Source: Paragonimus skrjabini miyazakii
Lineage: Eukaryota; Platyhelminthes; Trematoda; Plagiorchiida; Troglotrematidae
Assembly (NCBI GenBank): GCA_014338405.1
Contig: JTDE01000737.1
Coordinates: forward strand, 53,823 to 117,822
Direction: 5' to 3'
Length of the DNA stretch: 64,000 nt
This document shows positions 13,634-24,250 of the stretch, piece by piece. A program made the position numbers and the translations under genes. Numbering within the stretch: position 1 is the stretch's first letter; the number at the start of each line of letters is the position of its first letter. The notes below the pieces were generated by a model. The model did not search any database. It had not been told where the DNA came from and saw nothing but the letters and a program-made list of their open reading frames with translations.

Positions 13634-14783
13634 GTAAGTGGACTAGTTAGCAGGCATGATAAAACTGATTCGATCTACTAGCCAGTTGTCGTTCGCCTTA
13701 TAAAATTCATATGTTATCTGGATATAACATGTCCTCCCGGAACTACCACTAGAGAAGTCTAACATTCTTTCTCGAGTAAAAGTCGAAATCTGTTTGAAGC
13801 AATCACTCTGAAGAATAACACATATCTTCTTTTGTCCCATGGGTTTGATACCATGATACATATTTCAGTGTATATCTGATGAATGTGTCTATCAGGAGAT
13901 GCACTAGTTTAGTACCAGCTGCAGTGAGGATTATACAGGTTGAACAACTTACTGTTTTTGCTAATGCATGGCTGAGTGTATTCCCAAGTGGTCAAGATTG
14001 ACAGTCGACACGCGAAGAATCCAGCTTCAACAACTATGAAGCATTGCTTTGTACCACATTAAATATTTGAGAGAATTAGTGTAGCATTACTTAACGGGGT
14101 CTGAGGTTCGCATGAATGCTCACCGTGGTGCATTCAGGAAAACTATTCGGTCAAACCTCATCGAGACACTGAACTGTTTCTACTGGTTTGGTATCGGCCA
14201 AATGGAAAGATAGCTCATCACTAGACTGGTAGTTAGTGCGCAACCAACAACCGCTTGGTTTCAAAATTATTATTTGTACCCGTGACTCTTGAATCTCTTT
14301 TTAACATTGTGTTTGTTTACAATATAGCTCAGTGAAGAGAGATTTTTAGTGTGATTTAAAATGTTCGGAACAATATGTTGAAGATAAACCTAACGTTTTG
14401 AACCAGAACATGTATGCCAGTTTATATACACGGGTAGACTTATGTGAAATACCAATCGGTATACTAGTTGTTCTATTTGACCAGGTTAGGTTGATTTCAC
14501 CTTCACCGGCTATGTGATTCACTACTGGACATGTACACTGGGGTTAGATGGAGTTATTCCGCAAATTTTTACGAAACCCACATACCTCGAAGAATGTGCT
14601 TTAAAAAACCACACCGTTTAATAAGCTTACATCACTGATAACGGACAGTGGTGTTTACATATTGCCAATGCGCTACAATAGAACTCCTGGACCGAACACG
14701 AACAGGATATTTTGCGGTGACCATACTGTACGCGTACAACGCAAACAGTGTACAAAAACCACGTTGAGCTCATTCAGATTTGC

Positions 14784-14826
14784 AATATATTTATGGAAGC
14801 TGATATATATATTTATGGAAGCTGGA
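14784..14826 (+). repeat. Two-copy tandem repeat, about 22 bp
   Basis: ATATTTATGGAAGCTG occurs twice in direct succession, separated by a short AT run. It is probably a replication-slippage duplication. Confidence 0.75.
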
Positions 14827-15056
14827 TAACTCGTTCATAGAGTGGGTGAAACAGGCCGATATCCTCTGCCCTTCGGTTTCTGTCGTTCACGTGATCAGTG
14901 GTGGCTTCCAGGCGTTCATCCAATCATTATTACTTACCAGTCTATACTTGTGATCTGCATTTGTTCAGTCCACTGAGCACAGTTCTATCAATCTAGGCGA
15001 AGTGACCAATAGGCACCGATAACTTGGAATTTAGATGGACGGATAAAGGTCACAGA

Positions 15057-15135
15057 GGTTGAACATCGTCCATAATTGATCGCAGCCGTCGCATTCCCAC
15101 AGAATTTCCAGTAGACCCCTTTCGAAAGGACCACT
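15057..15135 (-). repeat. SINE tail module (family of the 17.4-18.1 kb inverted pair)
   Basis: On the plus strand it runs GTTGAACATCGTCC, ATTGATCGCAGCCGTCGCAT, then CCCCTTTCGAAAGG, in the same order as the minus-oriented copy at 17372-17440. It has no tRNA-like head nearby, so it is 5'-truncated. Confidence 0.6.
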
Positions 15136-16879
15136 TTTGGAGACGAGAGAGAACTTGTGATTGAATGATTGATTGGTATTCCTCGACAGGCACGTGAGTG
15201 TGAAACCGATAGAGGCAGCAATTTGGTATATTCAGTTCGGGCAGACAGCGACTCATGTTCGTTATAGTGGAACAAGCCTGAGGGAGAGAGAGTGAAATGC
15301 GACTGATATGTAGTGTGCCTGTGAATTCCGTGAGGACTATATCGAAAACCACCCTGTTTACTTGTTATCAAAGGTGTACTCACAATAAACCAACCATAAT
15401 AATCGGGCAAAGTTACTGATAGATTGCTAGTAAGTAGCAGAGAATTTACTTAGTACAAGTTAACCATCACTCACAAATGATTACAAATGTCGCATTCGTG
15501 TATAATTTTCGGTTGGCGCACTCCGGAAAAAAACAGCAGACTCAATGTTCGTTCTTATTAGAGTTCGTCAGTACAAAAGCCTATACTAGAATTTCGACTT
15601 GGATTTCGTGAAGGAAACGTGCTAATTAATGAATGCGAAGACTGAGATCAAGTGTGGGTGCTGTTCACCTTTCAGTAGTGTATTCTTATTGTGCACAAAA
15701 CGCCAAACCGCACTATCCTAGCACTGCTGTCTGATACACGGGGGTTCAGTGTTATGCTATGTGTATTTTAAATTGCTTTGTAAGAAAAACTGCACAGGCA
15801 AAACCGGTTGGTTGACGATTGGCCCATGATTAAGATGGAATGCGTCCATCAACAATTCACCTATCTGCTAAAGTTTCGAATTCTTTGGTCATGCCCCAAA
15901 GGTTTACTGAGTGAATTGCCAGTTTGTTTTGTTAAGTGCCACTGGGGAAAAGCTCTCTTTATTTACTTCGTCAATAAGTAATTGTAGAGTGATTGGCATT
16001 CTGTGAGTTTCTTATGGTGAAGAACTTAAAAGGATATCTGTGAAAATTACTTCTGTTTAATTACGTAAGAGAGTGAGCTTCGAGATAGCTCATAATTACG
16101 ACAGTTTAAATATAAATTTTGGATGAATATGGTTCATGCGATTACTTACCAAGTCACTTAGAATAAAACGGGCAAAACATGTTAACATGAAAGAACGCGG
16201 GTTGTTTACTCGGTAGAGTGAAAAATTGTTCGTATGACATGGAAAGCTCATTTTTACTAACAGGTATATTCAGGTAGATCTAAATTCATTCTGCAGATGA
16301 ATTGATGTTTATCCTTAAATTAAACAAGAAAACTTGAACCAGCCTGATTGATATCACCTGTGCCGAAGTTGTTTTCCTTAAGAAAATGTGTAACCAAAGA
16401 ACCTGTACACTGTTCCAGGTAATGGCCCTTTAGTGAAACCAGGAAAAGTTACTTGACATGTATCATCTCATAGGTACCCACAGCAGATCATTGCCATGAA
16501 AGACTGAAACACTTTTAGGAAATCCTGCAGTAACACTGTGGAAGACGTACTGTTTCAGATTGCACTGATCAGTGATGAGGTTTTCGTCAATTACCCACCC
16601 AATTAATGTGAAAATAGTCGAGGCGTAACCATTGCTGCAGTGTACTGTTTAGTGCTGATGAGCCAACGCGAATAGGTGACGTATACCAAAAGCCACCGCC
16701 TTAATATGCGGTTTCATTAACCCCTTGCATATGGGTGCTTTAAGAGTAATCGAAACATAGTGGCTTCACTTTACTGTGCTGCATAAAATCAATAAGATTA
16801 GGGATTCTTTGGTGGTTCACAATTCTCAAGCTTTTTACGCGGTAACGAAATCTCTAATACTCACTTGTCTCCCTTAAAG

Positions 16880-17050
16880 ATTGCCGTCTATGGGACTATT
16901 TGGCCTAGGAGCGACATGTACGGAATATCGGATTCAGAAGGACGCTATTTCACGCTCCTAAGTGAAACATCCTTTCAAAGCACACCGCAACTGAAACATT
17001 CCTTTACAGTCAAGAATTTTGAAAACGATCTGATCACTGCTACATTGACG
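16880..17050 (+). CDS. Receptor exon: FN3 domain end and start of the membrane-proximal FN3
   Basis: The acceptor has a good pyrimidine tract ending in AAAG at 16879; the donor is GTAAGT after 17050. It is 57 codons, on codon boundaries at both ends. Joined to the previous exon it reads TTYA-IAVYGTIW, a perfect FN3 F strand. It then gives a G strand region YFTLLSETSFQSTPQL, where the T..STP pattern is the usual FN3 boundary. The tail (FTVKNFENDLITATLT) opens the next repeat. That repeat is left incomplete: the next recognised exon already encodes the juxtamembrane segment, so about 60-80 residues are still missing between the two. Confidence 0.87.
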
Positions 17051-17365
17051 GTAAGTATCTGTGCTAAAGTTCAAGGCCATTTGCAAAATGGGGTTGCTTG
17101 TTTGCAAATTGCCCGTTTTTGACTTAAAACTCCGAGCTGAAGTGCTAATTTAGAAGAGTATTTTTAAATATAACACTGTCATGTAACGTCTAACCATTGA
17201 TTCGAATGAATGACAGAGAAACAAAGGTTTTAATGGCATTTGTAATTGCTAAACGACTTGTGAGTTAGCTGTGCGATTGTGCAAGACACTGAACTCCGTA
17301 AATCAGTGCCGATGTTAGGAGCACTAACTGCAACTGCACAGCAACTAAGTCCAGCATTAAAATTT

Positions 17366-17636
17366 TAAGTTGAATATCACCCACAATTGATCGCAGCTGT
17401 CGCATCCCCATAGACTTTCCAGTCGGCCCCTTTCAAACAGCAGAAGCAGTAGACTCCAGTTTCGCTCTGATTAGAGCTCGTCAGTAGTGCGTATCATCGC
17501 CACCGCCGGGACTTGAACCACGGACATGCTGTTCATGAGGCAACCGTGGTTACCACTGCGCCATTGACCTCATGTTAGGCACGACTAAATTATCATATGT
17601 GAAAACACAACCGCTTTCGTTTGTGAGTAATGATCA
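17366..17636 (-). repeat. tRNA-derived SINE, left arm of an inverted pair
   Basis: Read on the minus strand it has a head with GGTCAATGGCGCAGTGG and a B box (plus-strand complement at 17508-17519), then a body with GAGCTCTAATCAGAGCGAAA, and a tail ending GGGTGATATTCAACTT. The reverse complement matches 17786-18056 over nearly its whole length, beyond the tRNA-like part. It lies in the intron before the transmembrane exon. Confidence 0.75.
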
Positions 17637-17785
17637 GGTTGCCCGACCGTCTCCAAATGGAGACACAGCAACTGTCCTGTTAACTCCAATCGACAACTCC
17701 GCGATTAGGACTTCCTAGACAGGTCGAAATCTCCGATCTCATTAAACCCACTAGGCAAAAGTTTAGGTTACTGATGATTAGTCAT

Positions 17786-18056
17786 TGATCATTACTCACG
17801 AGCGAGTGTGGTTGAGCGTTCACATATGATAAATTGGTCGTGCCTAACGTGAGGTCAATGGCGTAGTGGCAAACACGGTTGCCTCATGAACAGCGTGGTC
17901 GGAGTTTTAGTTCCGGCACTGGCGAGAATATGCCCTACTGGCGATCTCTAATGAGAGCGAAACTGGAGTCTAGTGCTTCTGTCGTTCGAGAGGGGCCGAT
18001 TGAAAAGTCTATGGGAATGCGACAACTTCGATCAATTGTGGGTGATGTTCAACTTG
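17786..18056 (+). repeat. tRNA-derived SINE, right arm of the inverted pair
   Basis: It is the same element as the left arm in plus orientation: TGATCATTACTCAC at the outer 5' side, CGTGCCTAACGTGAGGTCAA, the tRNA-like head, then GAGAGCGAAACTGGAGTCTA and GGGTGATGTTCAACTTGAAA. The B box is damaged. The open frame at 17879-18088 lies within it and is not a gene. Confidence 0.75.
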
Positions 18057-19838
18057 AAATTAACCAAATCCCCGACTACTCATTATAATGTTCTGTTTTA
18101 TGATAGTACAAACAGTATATGTCGTCAGAGTTACTCCGCAAATCAACCCGATGAGTCCATGCTAGTTGAATTTTGAGTCCGTAGAAATTGTATTTTCGTG
18201 ACTTTTGTCATTTTATTTATAATCTTTCACCACTTCACCTATCGCTCAATAGTTCATATATATTTAATAGCCGACGAGAAAGCTCATCGCATTCAGGGAT
18301 TATTTGCGACACCGTTGTTCATTAGCTTCCGAGTACCAGCCATTGTGTCTGAAAAGTACCCCCTGTCCTTAGAGACAGGAGCGATTAGGAATAGGCTTCT
18401 GAGATAGTTGCTGCAGGAGACAATCGAGAACCTATTACCAACAATGCACAAAACGCAAATAAACGAACTTTCTTTGTTCGACATTGGTAACTATGGTTGT
18501 CCTGGTGCGTTTTCATCAGTAATTACCAAGCAGTTAATCTTGCATTTAATACACTATTTCTGAAATACTTATGCTGCTGCTGACAGCATGTAAATGCAGT
18601 TTGTTCCTGATAGTATTTTTACCGGCAGATGCTTGTCACTTGTATATGACTATGAAACTATCGTTTGTCATATGTCAGACAGAGGTTACAGGTTGAGTAA
18701 AGTAAATGGATTACAGTTATGTAGCTGCAACATTAACACTAGCAAACAGATTCACATTATTTAAACTGTTCCAAAACGTACACATATTAGGCGACTCTTT
18801 GAACGCTGGTTACATGCAGCTGAGCTAACGACAAATAAACAACCTTCACTCTGCGACTATTGCTTTTTGTGTTGACAAAGGGCTGTTACTTTAGAGATAG
18901 GAACCATGTACTTGCCTCGAAGTTTAACTTGTGTTCAATGGCTGACGAAGGAAAAAGTGTCACAAATATGCTGATGAAAATAAAACATGAGCGCATTCCT
19001 GTTTATAGTGTACTAGATACCCTCTTAATCATCATCTTACGAAAGGATCTTTCGTGAAATGGTTCCATTTCTAATATCCTCAGTTGCTCGAGGTGTGACA
19101 TCAGTAATGAAAACTTCTTGCCGAGTGCTTACTTCCTGACTTCAAGAAATCCGAAACAAAATTACGCTGTCGGAAATGTTTACCATGCTTTTCTACTGTG
19201 AACTAAAACTTCAGAACCATTCAAGGGACAGTCTCTAAAGGATATTTACCACTGATGAGCAGTAAAAGAGTTTGGTTAGAATAACCTAGTAGTGATCCAT
19301 GGAGTAGTTTCAGCTGAACAGTAACTGACTCATGTTAGAGAGAGATGTACTGCTTGTTCGTCATTCCAAGGTTCGATTGGTCTACTGTGAATTGATAAGT
19401 TTAAATCGTTAGCTGCAATTCGATGTTGGAAAACTGTTCGCCATGGATAAGGAATTGCTGTAGGTTTTGGAATAATTCAAGAACTGTGCGCTTGCATTAT
19501 CATGTACTTCTCATCGTTGCTTGAATTTTGTATTGTTTATGTTACTAGTGCTACTAGGGTGAATATGAGAAGTGGATCCTTGTATTAGAAGTCAGGTCTT
19601 TCTTAAATGTCATCTGCTGTATACGTGATCGAAGCAGATTTTTCTACTTTTTGACAACTTGGACAACCGTTTAGTGGAGTTAGAAAGGTCGTTTCTTAAT
19701 TTGGGCATAATTAGTCCTTTAGGTAAAATTGCACTCGGACCTGACAATGTTTCTTCACTCATTGCTGGAAAATGACTTCTGTTCCTATTTATCAAACAGT
19801 ATACGTCATATTTCTTTATGTAGCCGGCAAACACACAG

Positions 19839-20007
19839 ATCTCCAAAGTGGATACATCAAGATTCGCTCACTTCCAGTATCCCACAGAAAGTCACGTATT
19901 GATCGTGATACTTGGTTCTTTGGCTGGTGTACTCTTGGTCATTTCGTTGGCGCTCATAGCACTTTGTCTGTGGTGTCAACTTCGAGCCAAACGAAGGGCA
20001 TGTCCAG
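19839..20007 (+). CDS. Receptor exon: transmembrane helix and stop-transfer segment
   Basis: The acceptor CACAG ends at 19838; the donor is GTGAGT after 20007, with one base (G) carried on. The frame reads ISKVDTSRFAHFQYPTESH, then about 27 hydrophobic residues beginning VLIVILGSLAGVLLV (about 19896-19976), then CQLRAKRRACP, a basic stop-transfer sequence. By the positive-inside rule the C-terminal side is cytoplasmic. The glycines and small residues at the start of the helix could allow close helix packing, which is an inference. There is no signal peptide here, so the helix is a type I anchor. It joins in phase to the exon at 32655, where G plus AA makes a glutamate. Confidence 0.9.
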
Positions 20008-21129
20008 GTGAGTCTGCCTTACCATTACGCAGTTCTATAACTGGTATGACTGTTCTACTTCTCCAGCACTTTCGAAATTCTGAACGGCAAATGTTTAAGA
20101 ACATGCTCATTTGAGAAGTCAACGATATCATCACTGTATTGTCCAAAAGTTGATCAGTCAGTGACTTGGAGAACAACAGATAGCAACCATGAATGGTTTG
20201 AGTATGATTAAGTAACGTGATAAAAACAGATTGACAATCAGTTTAGTTTGCTTGGAAATTAATAGTTTAACAATTAAAACGAATCAGTTAAAGCGTTTCA
20301 AACATTTATCGTTGTGAGAACCACCTACTCATGCTCATTCTCGTACTTATAACGACATTAAATTCTGAACTAAATATTACGTACACTCAGAACGCAATTT
20401 AATAACTTAGTATGCAACGGAAATTTGCGATTTATTTTTAATCAATTTTGTGTTAGTTAGAGTCTTTGGCTGCAGTATACAATCCTTAAGAGTTGGTAAA
20501 CTGTTACATGACAGAAAATTTAATCACATACAGCGCTTAGTTTTATCTTCAGGTTTTATAATTATGGAGATTGTAAACATTTGGGAGTACATCAGGAAAA
20601 TGTTGACAATTATGAAAGTATCCATTCTCTGATCTAAAAACCACAAACATTTTACACTTTTACAAGTTTGGCATGTGCATGACTGGTTGTTCCAACAATG
20701 CAAATTATTTCCATATTGGTTGCATATATACTATATATGAGCCATATACATCCTTGGGAAAAATACACTTTACGTAGACGTTTCGTACATTTTAGGAGGT
20801 CCCATTGAGCAACAGAGCATGGGGGTAGCAGATGTGAGTTCTTTAAAGATTTCATCAGGCTGTTACAGTAGGAGAGAAATTAAATTAACAGCCATCGCAT
20901 ACGAAACTTATTTGTCAAAATTCACACTCTCTCACTGTTGTGTTTGTGAACTCCAGCTGGTTGTTAACTGCCTACCTATTGATCTGGTGAGTCAGCTAAT
21001 GGCTGAGACAGTTAAAGTAATTACGTGTATGGCTTGCATGTTTTACGTTTGTGACAGATGAAAGTTAACGAGAAGATAACACAACACAATTTATTTTTCT
21101 GTAAAGATGAAGCGATTGGACTTAATTTT

Positions 21130-22135
21130 TTACCCACACAAGGTTGAGTTGCAGAGTCGGATGGCGATGACCTCGACAGTGGCCAGCGTCCGCTAGCAAA
21201 TGAATCTTGCTCGATTCGATGAAACTGTATAAATAACAGTGAACGATCAGTCTATGTTGACCTGATAACTGCTGTCAGTCCGATGACCTAAAATGGCACT
21301 CATGATTGATGCTGGTTCACCCGTCTCCATTCATACCGGAAGATGCTGTCTGATTCTTTTAAACTCACGTATTTTGGTGAACGATCGCAGACAAACGAGT
21401 GAACAACCGTAAATAAGTTTTGGAGCAGCACTTTATCATTCAGATTTAGAGTCACATAGCGAGTATCAGTGAACGAAATAATCGGTCGTGCTGCGTTAAA
21501 ATTTCTCTTAAAGGAACCGATAGGCAGGAGTGTTAGTGATTCGGCCAATTTACCCTTTATTACGATAGTCGCATGAAAATGAACTGTCTGTCAACCTCTG
21601 GAATAGTCACCGACGACTTTACTCCTTTCAAATATTTGGTTACAGCGTTGTCAAGGTAGTCATTTTAGTATATCGTATAGGTTAAAAACTCCAACTTGCA
21701 TTCCGAAGTAGCCACTAAGCAGATTTTTCTGGCTACCATCAGCAAACACCTGATCAGGTTTCGTTTGTATTTCACGTCAGTAAAATGTCAAAGGTTGATG
21801 TATCGACCCGAGCGTATATTCCTGTGATATATGGAACGTTTCAAACTCCCGTAAATCCATTCGCTCAGTGGAACGCCCAGGAAGTGGAAGGTAACCTGAC
21901 TCCAGTTCCGAAGTGAAATAACCAATCGATGTGAACGGCTGAAATAACTGTCCATGTTAACAGATGAATGTGCGATAGCAGATATGTCGTCAACATAACG
22001 CTGGTAGAAACATTGTTATATACAGTAATGCTGAGCACCATACATTCCGACTTGACCCTGAAAATATCTGCTAGACAGGATCCTAGTAGTATCCCAATTA
22101 TCACTCCGTCAGTTTAAATGTAACAGGTTGGCAAG
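21130..22135 (-). pseudogene. Penelope-like element fragment: reverse transcriptase core to GIY-YIG domain
   Basis: On the minus strand, stops and frameshifts included, the order of motifs is that of a PLE. TDGVIIGILLGSCLADIF (near 22120-22060) is the conserved block before the catalytic site. YQRYVDDISAI has the YVDD active site at 21983-21997. GSLKRSIYHR and KYKRNLIRCL follow (about 21800-21720), then RPIISFTDTRYVTLNLND and VVHSFVCDRSPKYVS, the start of the GIY-YIG endonuclease (about 21490-21370). The C-terminal block VEVIAIRLCNSTLC is near 21170-21132. It is 5'-truncated and broken by several frameshifts, so it is dead. It lies antisense in the receptor intron. The family assignment is firm because six ordered blocks match the PLE pattern. 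Confidence 0.82.
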
Positions 22136-23354
22136 ATTTTATTGAGAACATGTTTGGTAAAACCCCTATTCTATTTTCAGAGGGTTCGTCTATGTGTGTG
22201 TAAAGGCATTTCAATGTTTCCGATAATTTCTCTATGCAAAACTTGTAATGGGTTCAGTTTAACTTTTAATCAGCATACATTCATAACAGATGAATATTTT
22301 GAAATCATTGACGCGAAAATTGGTAAGAATGTAAACCACGTAACTACACTAACCAGAGTCCGGTGCTCTGACACAACTCCCTTCGGTATAACAAAGTAAC
22401 GATTGCCTTGGGGTGTCGAATATGTGGTTAGTAATTGTCCCTGACGTGTGTCAGAAAATTGTGCAACCACTTGAATAAACATTTTCTGAGTGGTATCACC
22501 GTGATTTCCATTATTTGGTAGCTCCTACGATGATTATTGATTAATAATTTGCCGTCAGTTCTTGGCTTAACCGTGGATTGGTCTGTCAACATCTTGCAAC
22601 GATGTTTCACAAAGCAAACGATGCCTGGAGATGCAGACGCATATTCTAACGTGCATGGTGTTTGTGGGATACTGTTACGTAATCTTAGCTTGTCTGTCAG
22701 TGTAATTTAGAAATGACGTCGAACGCTCTTTTTTTCAAACTAAGCTAGACCATAAACACTTATTTTTATGGCTGCAGCTAAGTAAGAACCGTTGTAAGCA
22801 CCTGTTTTACTGCGAGGGATGCCGGCATCAGACTCTTTATCGTATTAGCCAGGTTTAGACATGCATCAGAAATACTCGCACTAATCGTTTAACCTAAGCT
22901 TCACCACAGATGTTATTCCAATGTACAGCACATGTAATAATACCAAGAATCGTTTTGCTCAACAAATATTGTTTCCATTCACGATAATTCAGTCGAGAAC
23001 TATTCATACTCGGTAACACTTGACTTTCCCTCAATGGGTATAGCTTTCGTAAGAAAAATAGAAGTATAGCTATTGTACGATTCGTTGGAAGATTTGCTTG
23101 GTAATTGCAATAATTATATCGTTGACAAGAACTCCGAAATTTTCAGTGACATTTATGCTATATTTGGAACACTGAGTTCTTTTGCCCAATTCATCAAGAC
23201 GGAAGGAATATATACACTGCGAGGTGAAAACATTTCGTTTATCCACATCAGTCAGTTGTACAAAACAATTGATTTTATAGGTTTTGGGCGTGACGACAAA
23301 CCATTGAAATGACCCAACCTCACACGGGTGCAACTAGAGTTTCACTGCCACGGT
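22136..23354. other. Spacer between two PLE fragments
   Basis: The interval 23070-23333 is open on both strands (79 codons on plus, 87 on minus) with no recognisable product. I see no splice sites or homology that decides a strand. The remainder is AT-rich without features. Confidence 0.4.
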
Positions 23355-24250
23355 AACGAAATTGGTTGCATCAGCACCTTTTGCCAACAGAGTGCTGTAC
23401 TGTGACAATCGATTGCCAACGTTTAGGAGAGCGTCAAGATCTTAGGTTTGCAACTGCGCAGTGATGTCATATGGGAAAGGACGGGGTTAACCACATGATA
23501 TGTTGAGAGTAAGTGTTCAGAGATCGAAGATGCCGGATCTCTGTTCGGGTGTTGGTATACTCAACCGCACCGAGTCATTGTCTGCACCAGCCACTTGAAC
23601 ATGTGCTCCACCTTCCTCCGCCGTGAGTTTCAGTTCGTTCTGCCAATATATGAGTCATCACAATTGCATGTGAACTGAAAGATGACAAGAGAGGTAGGGT
23701 TTTATTTGAAGAACGATCAGAACTGTAGAAATTCATCTTGCGAATGGAAAGTAACAGATACGCGCGATCAATGGTAGATTTCAACTTTCAGATTACATTG
23801 GGAATATTGTGATCTCCTGCGTGAGAAAGGTTGGTTAAACCTGCTTCTTTGGCTCCGATTGTGGATGGGAGGTAACCACTAATTCCTTGCAATGAATTTC
23901 AGCAAATTTAACTGGATACTTATTCCGAGGCAGAACACTGCTCAGACCTTAGGTGCAAACTTTCCTTACTGTATGAAATAGTGTTTGTATTAAACCACGT
24001 TTGTAAGCCACGGGCTCACTCGAAGACAAATTGTGGGTATTGCCCATTCCATATAGCTTTCCGGTAAACGGAATAAACGATACATTTGCATTTGGCAATC
24101 TACTTATCTGCGGAAGCTGTACAGAAACAACGCAATGCCGCTCCCGAAGCAGTCGCCGGAATGAGTGACAGTTAGATGCTATTAAACTAGATATGTACCT
24201 AGCTTTGTTTAACTTGAGTACAAAGCCGGAACTCATGGACATCACAAAAG
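23355..24250 (-). pseudogene. Penelope-like element fragment, second copy
   Basis: The minus strand shows PVAYKRGLIQTLFHTVRKVC (about 24020-23950), equivalent to KYKRNLIRCLLMVARKIC of the copy at 21130. Next is LPRNKYPVKFAEIH (about 23925-23890), then FQFTCNCDDSYIGRTN (about 23690-23640), the GIY-YIG signature, then SSISEHLLSTYHVVNP (about 23530-23490) and TALCWQKVLMQPIS (about 23390-23360), the PLE C-terminus. Stops and frame changes separate these blocks. The part above 24110 is assigned more weakly. Sequence divergence from the first copy suggests a different insertion, not a duplication. Both copies are antisense to the receptor gene. Confidence 0.78.

Larger units (their letters stand above)
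13634..16879 (+). other. Intron with SINE tail fragments and a short tandem duplication
   Basis: The codon-boundary junction of the flanking exons spans this. It holds a 22-bp tandem repeat near 14784-14826 and a SINE tail module on the minus strand near 15057-15135. The minus-strand open frame at 14988-15410 is explained by that repeat and does not look like a gene. Confidence 0.6.
17051..19838 (+). other. Intron containing an inverted SINE pair; probably hides one FN3 exon
   Basis: The last FN3 repeat is incomplete across this stretch, so a coding exon is expected but was not placed. I examined open stretches at 18198-18407, 18420-18487, 18860-19057 and 19638-19770; none shows the FN3 pattern with two fitting splice sites. 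The SINE pair is annotated separately. Confidence 0.45.

Noticed and set aside
14988..15410. Minus-strand gene of 140 codons
   Set aside because: It overlaps a SINE tail module and has no splice sites or recognisable content.
16640..16690. A hammerhead ribozyme starting at CTGATGAGCC near 16657
   Set aside because: No GAAA follows the possible helix II, so the core is absent.
19638..19735. Open stretch after CAG, reading IFLLFDNLDNRLVELERS, as the missing FN3 exon
   Set aside because: No FN3 pattern, the donor is poor, and its end phase does not match 19839.
762..20007. A ROS1/Sevenless-type receptor tyrosine kinase
   Set aside because: The FN3-plus-membrane layout fits at first, but the exons after the membrane helix are disordered and end in a stop with no kinase motif (no GxGxxG, HRD or DFG).
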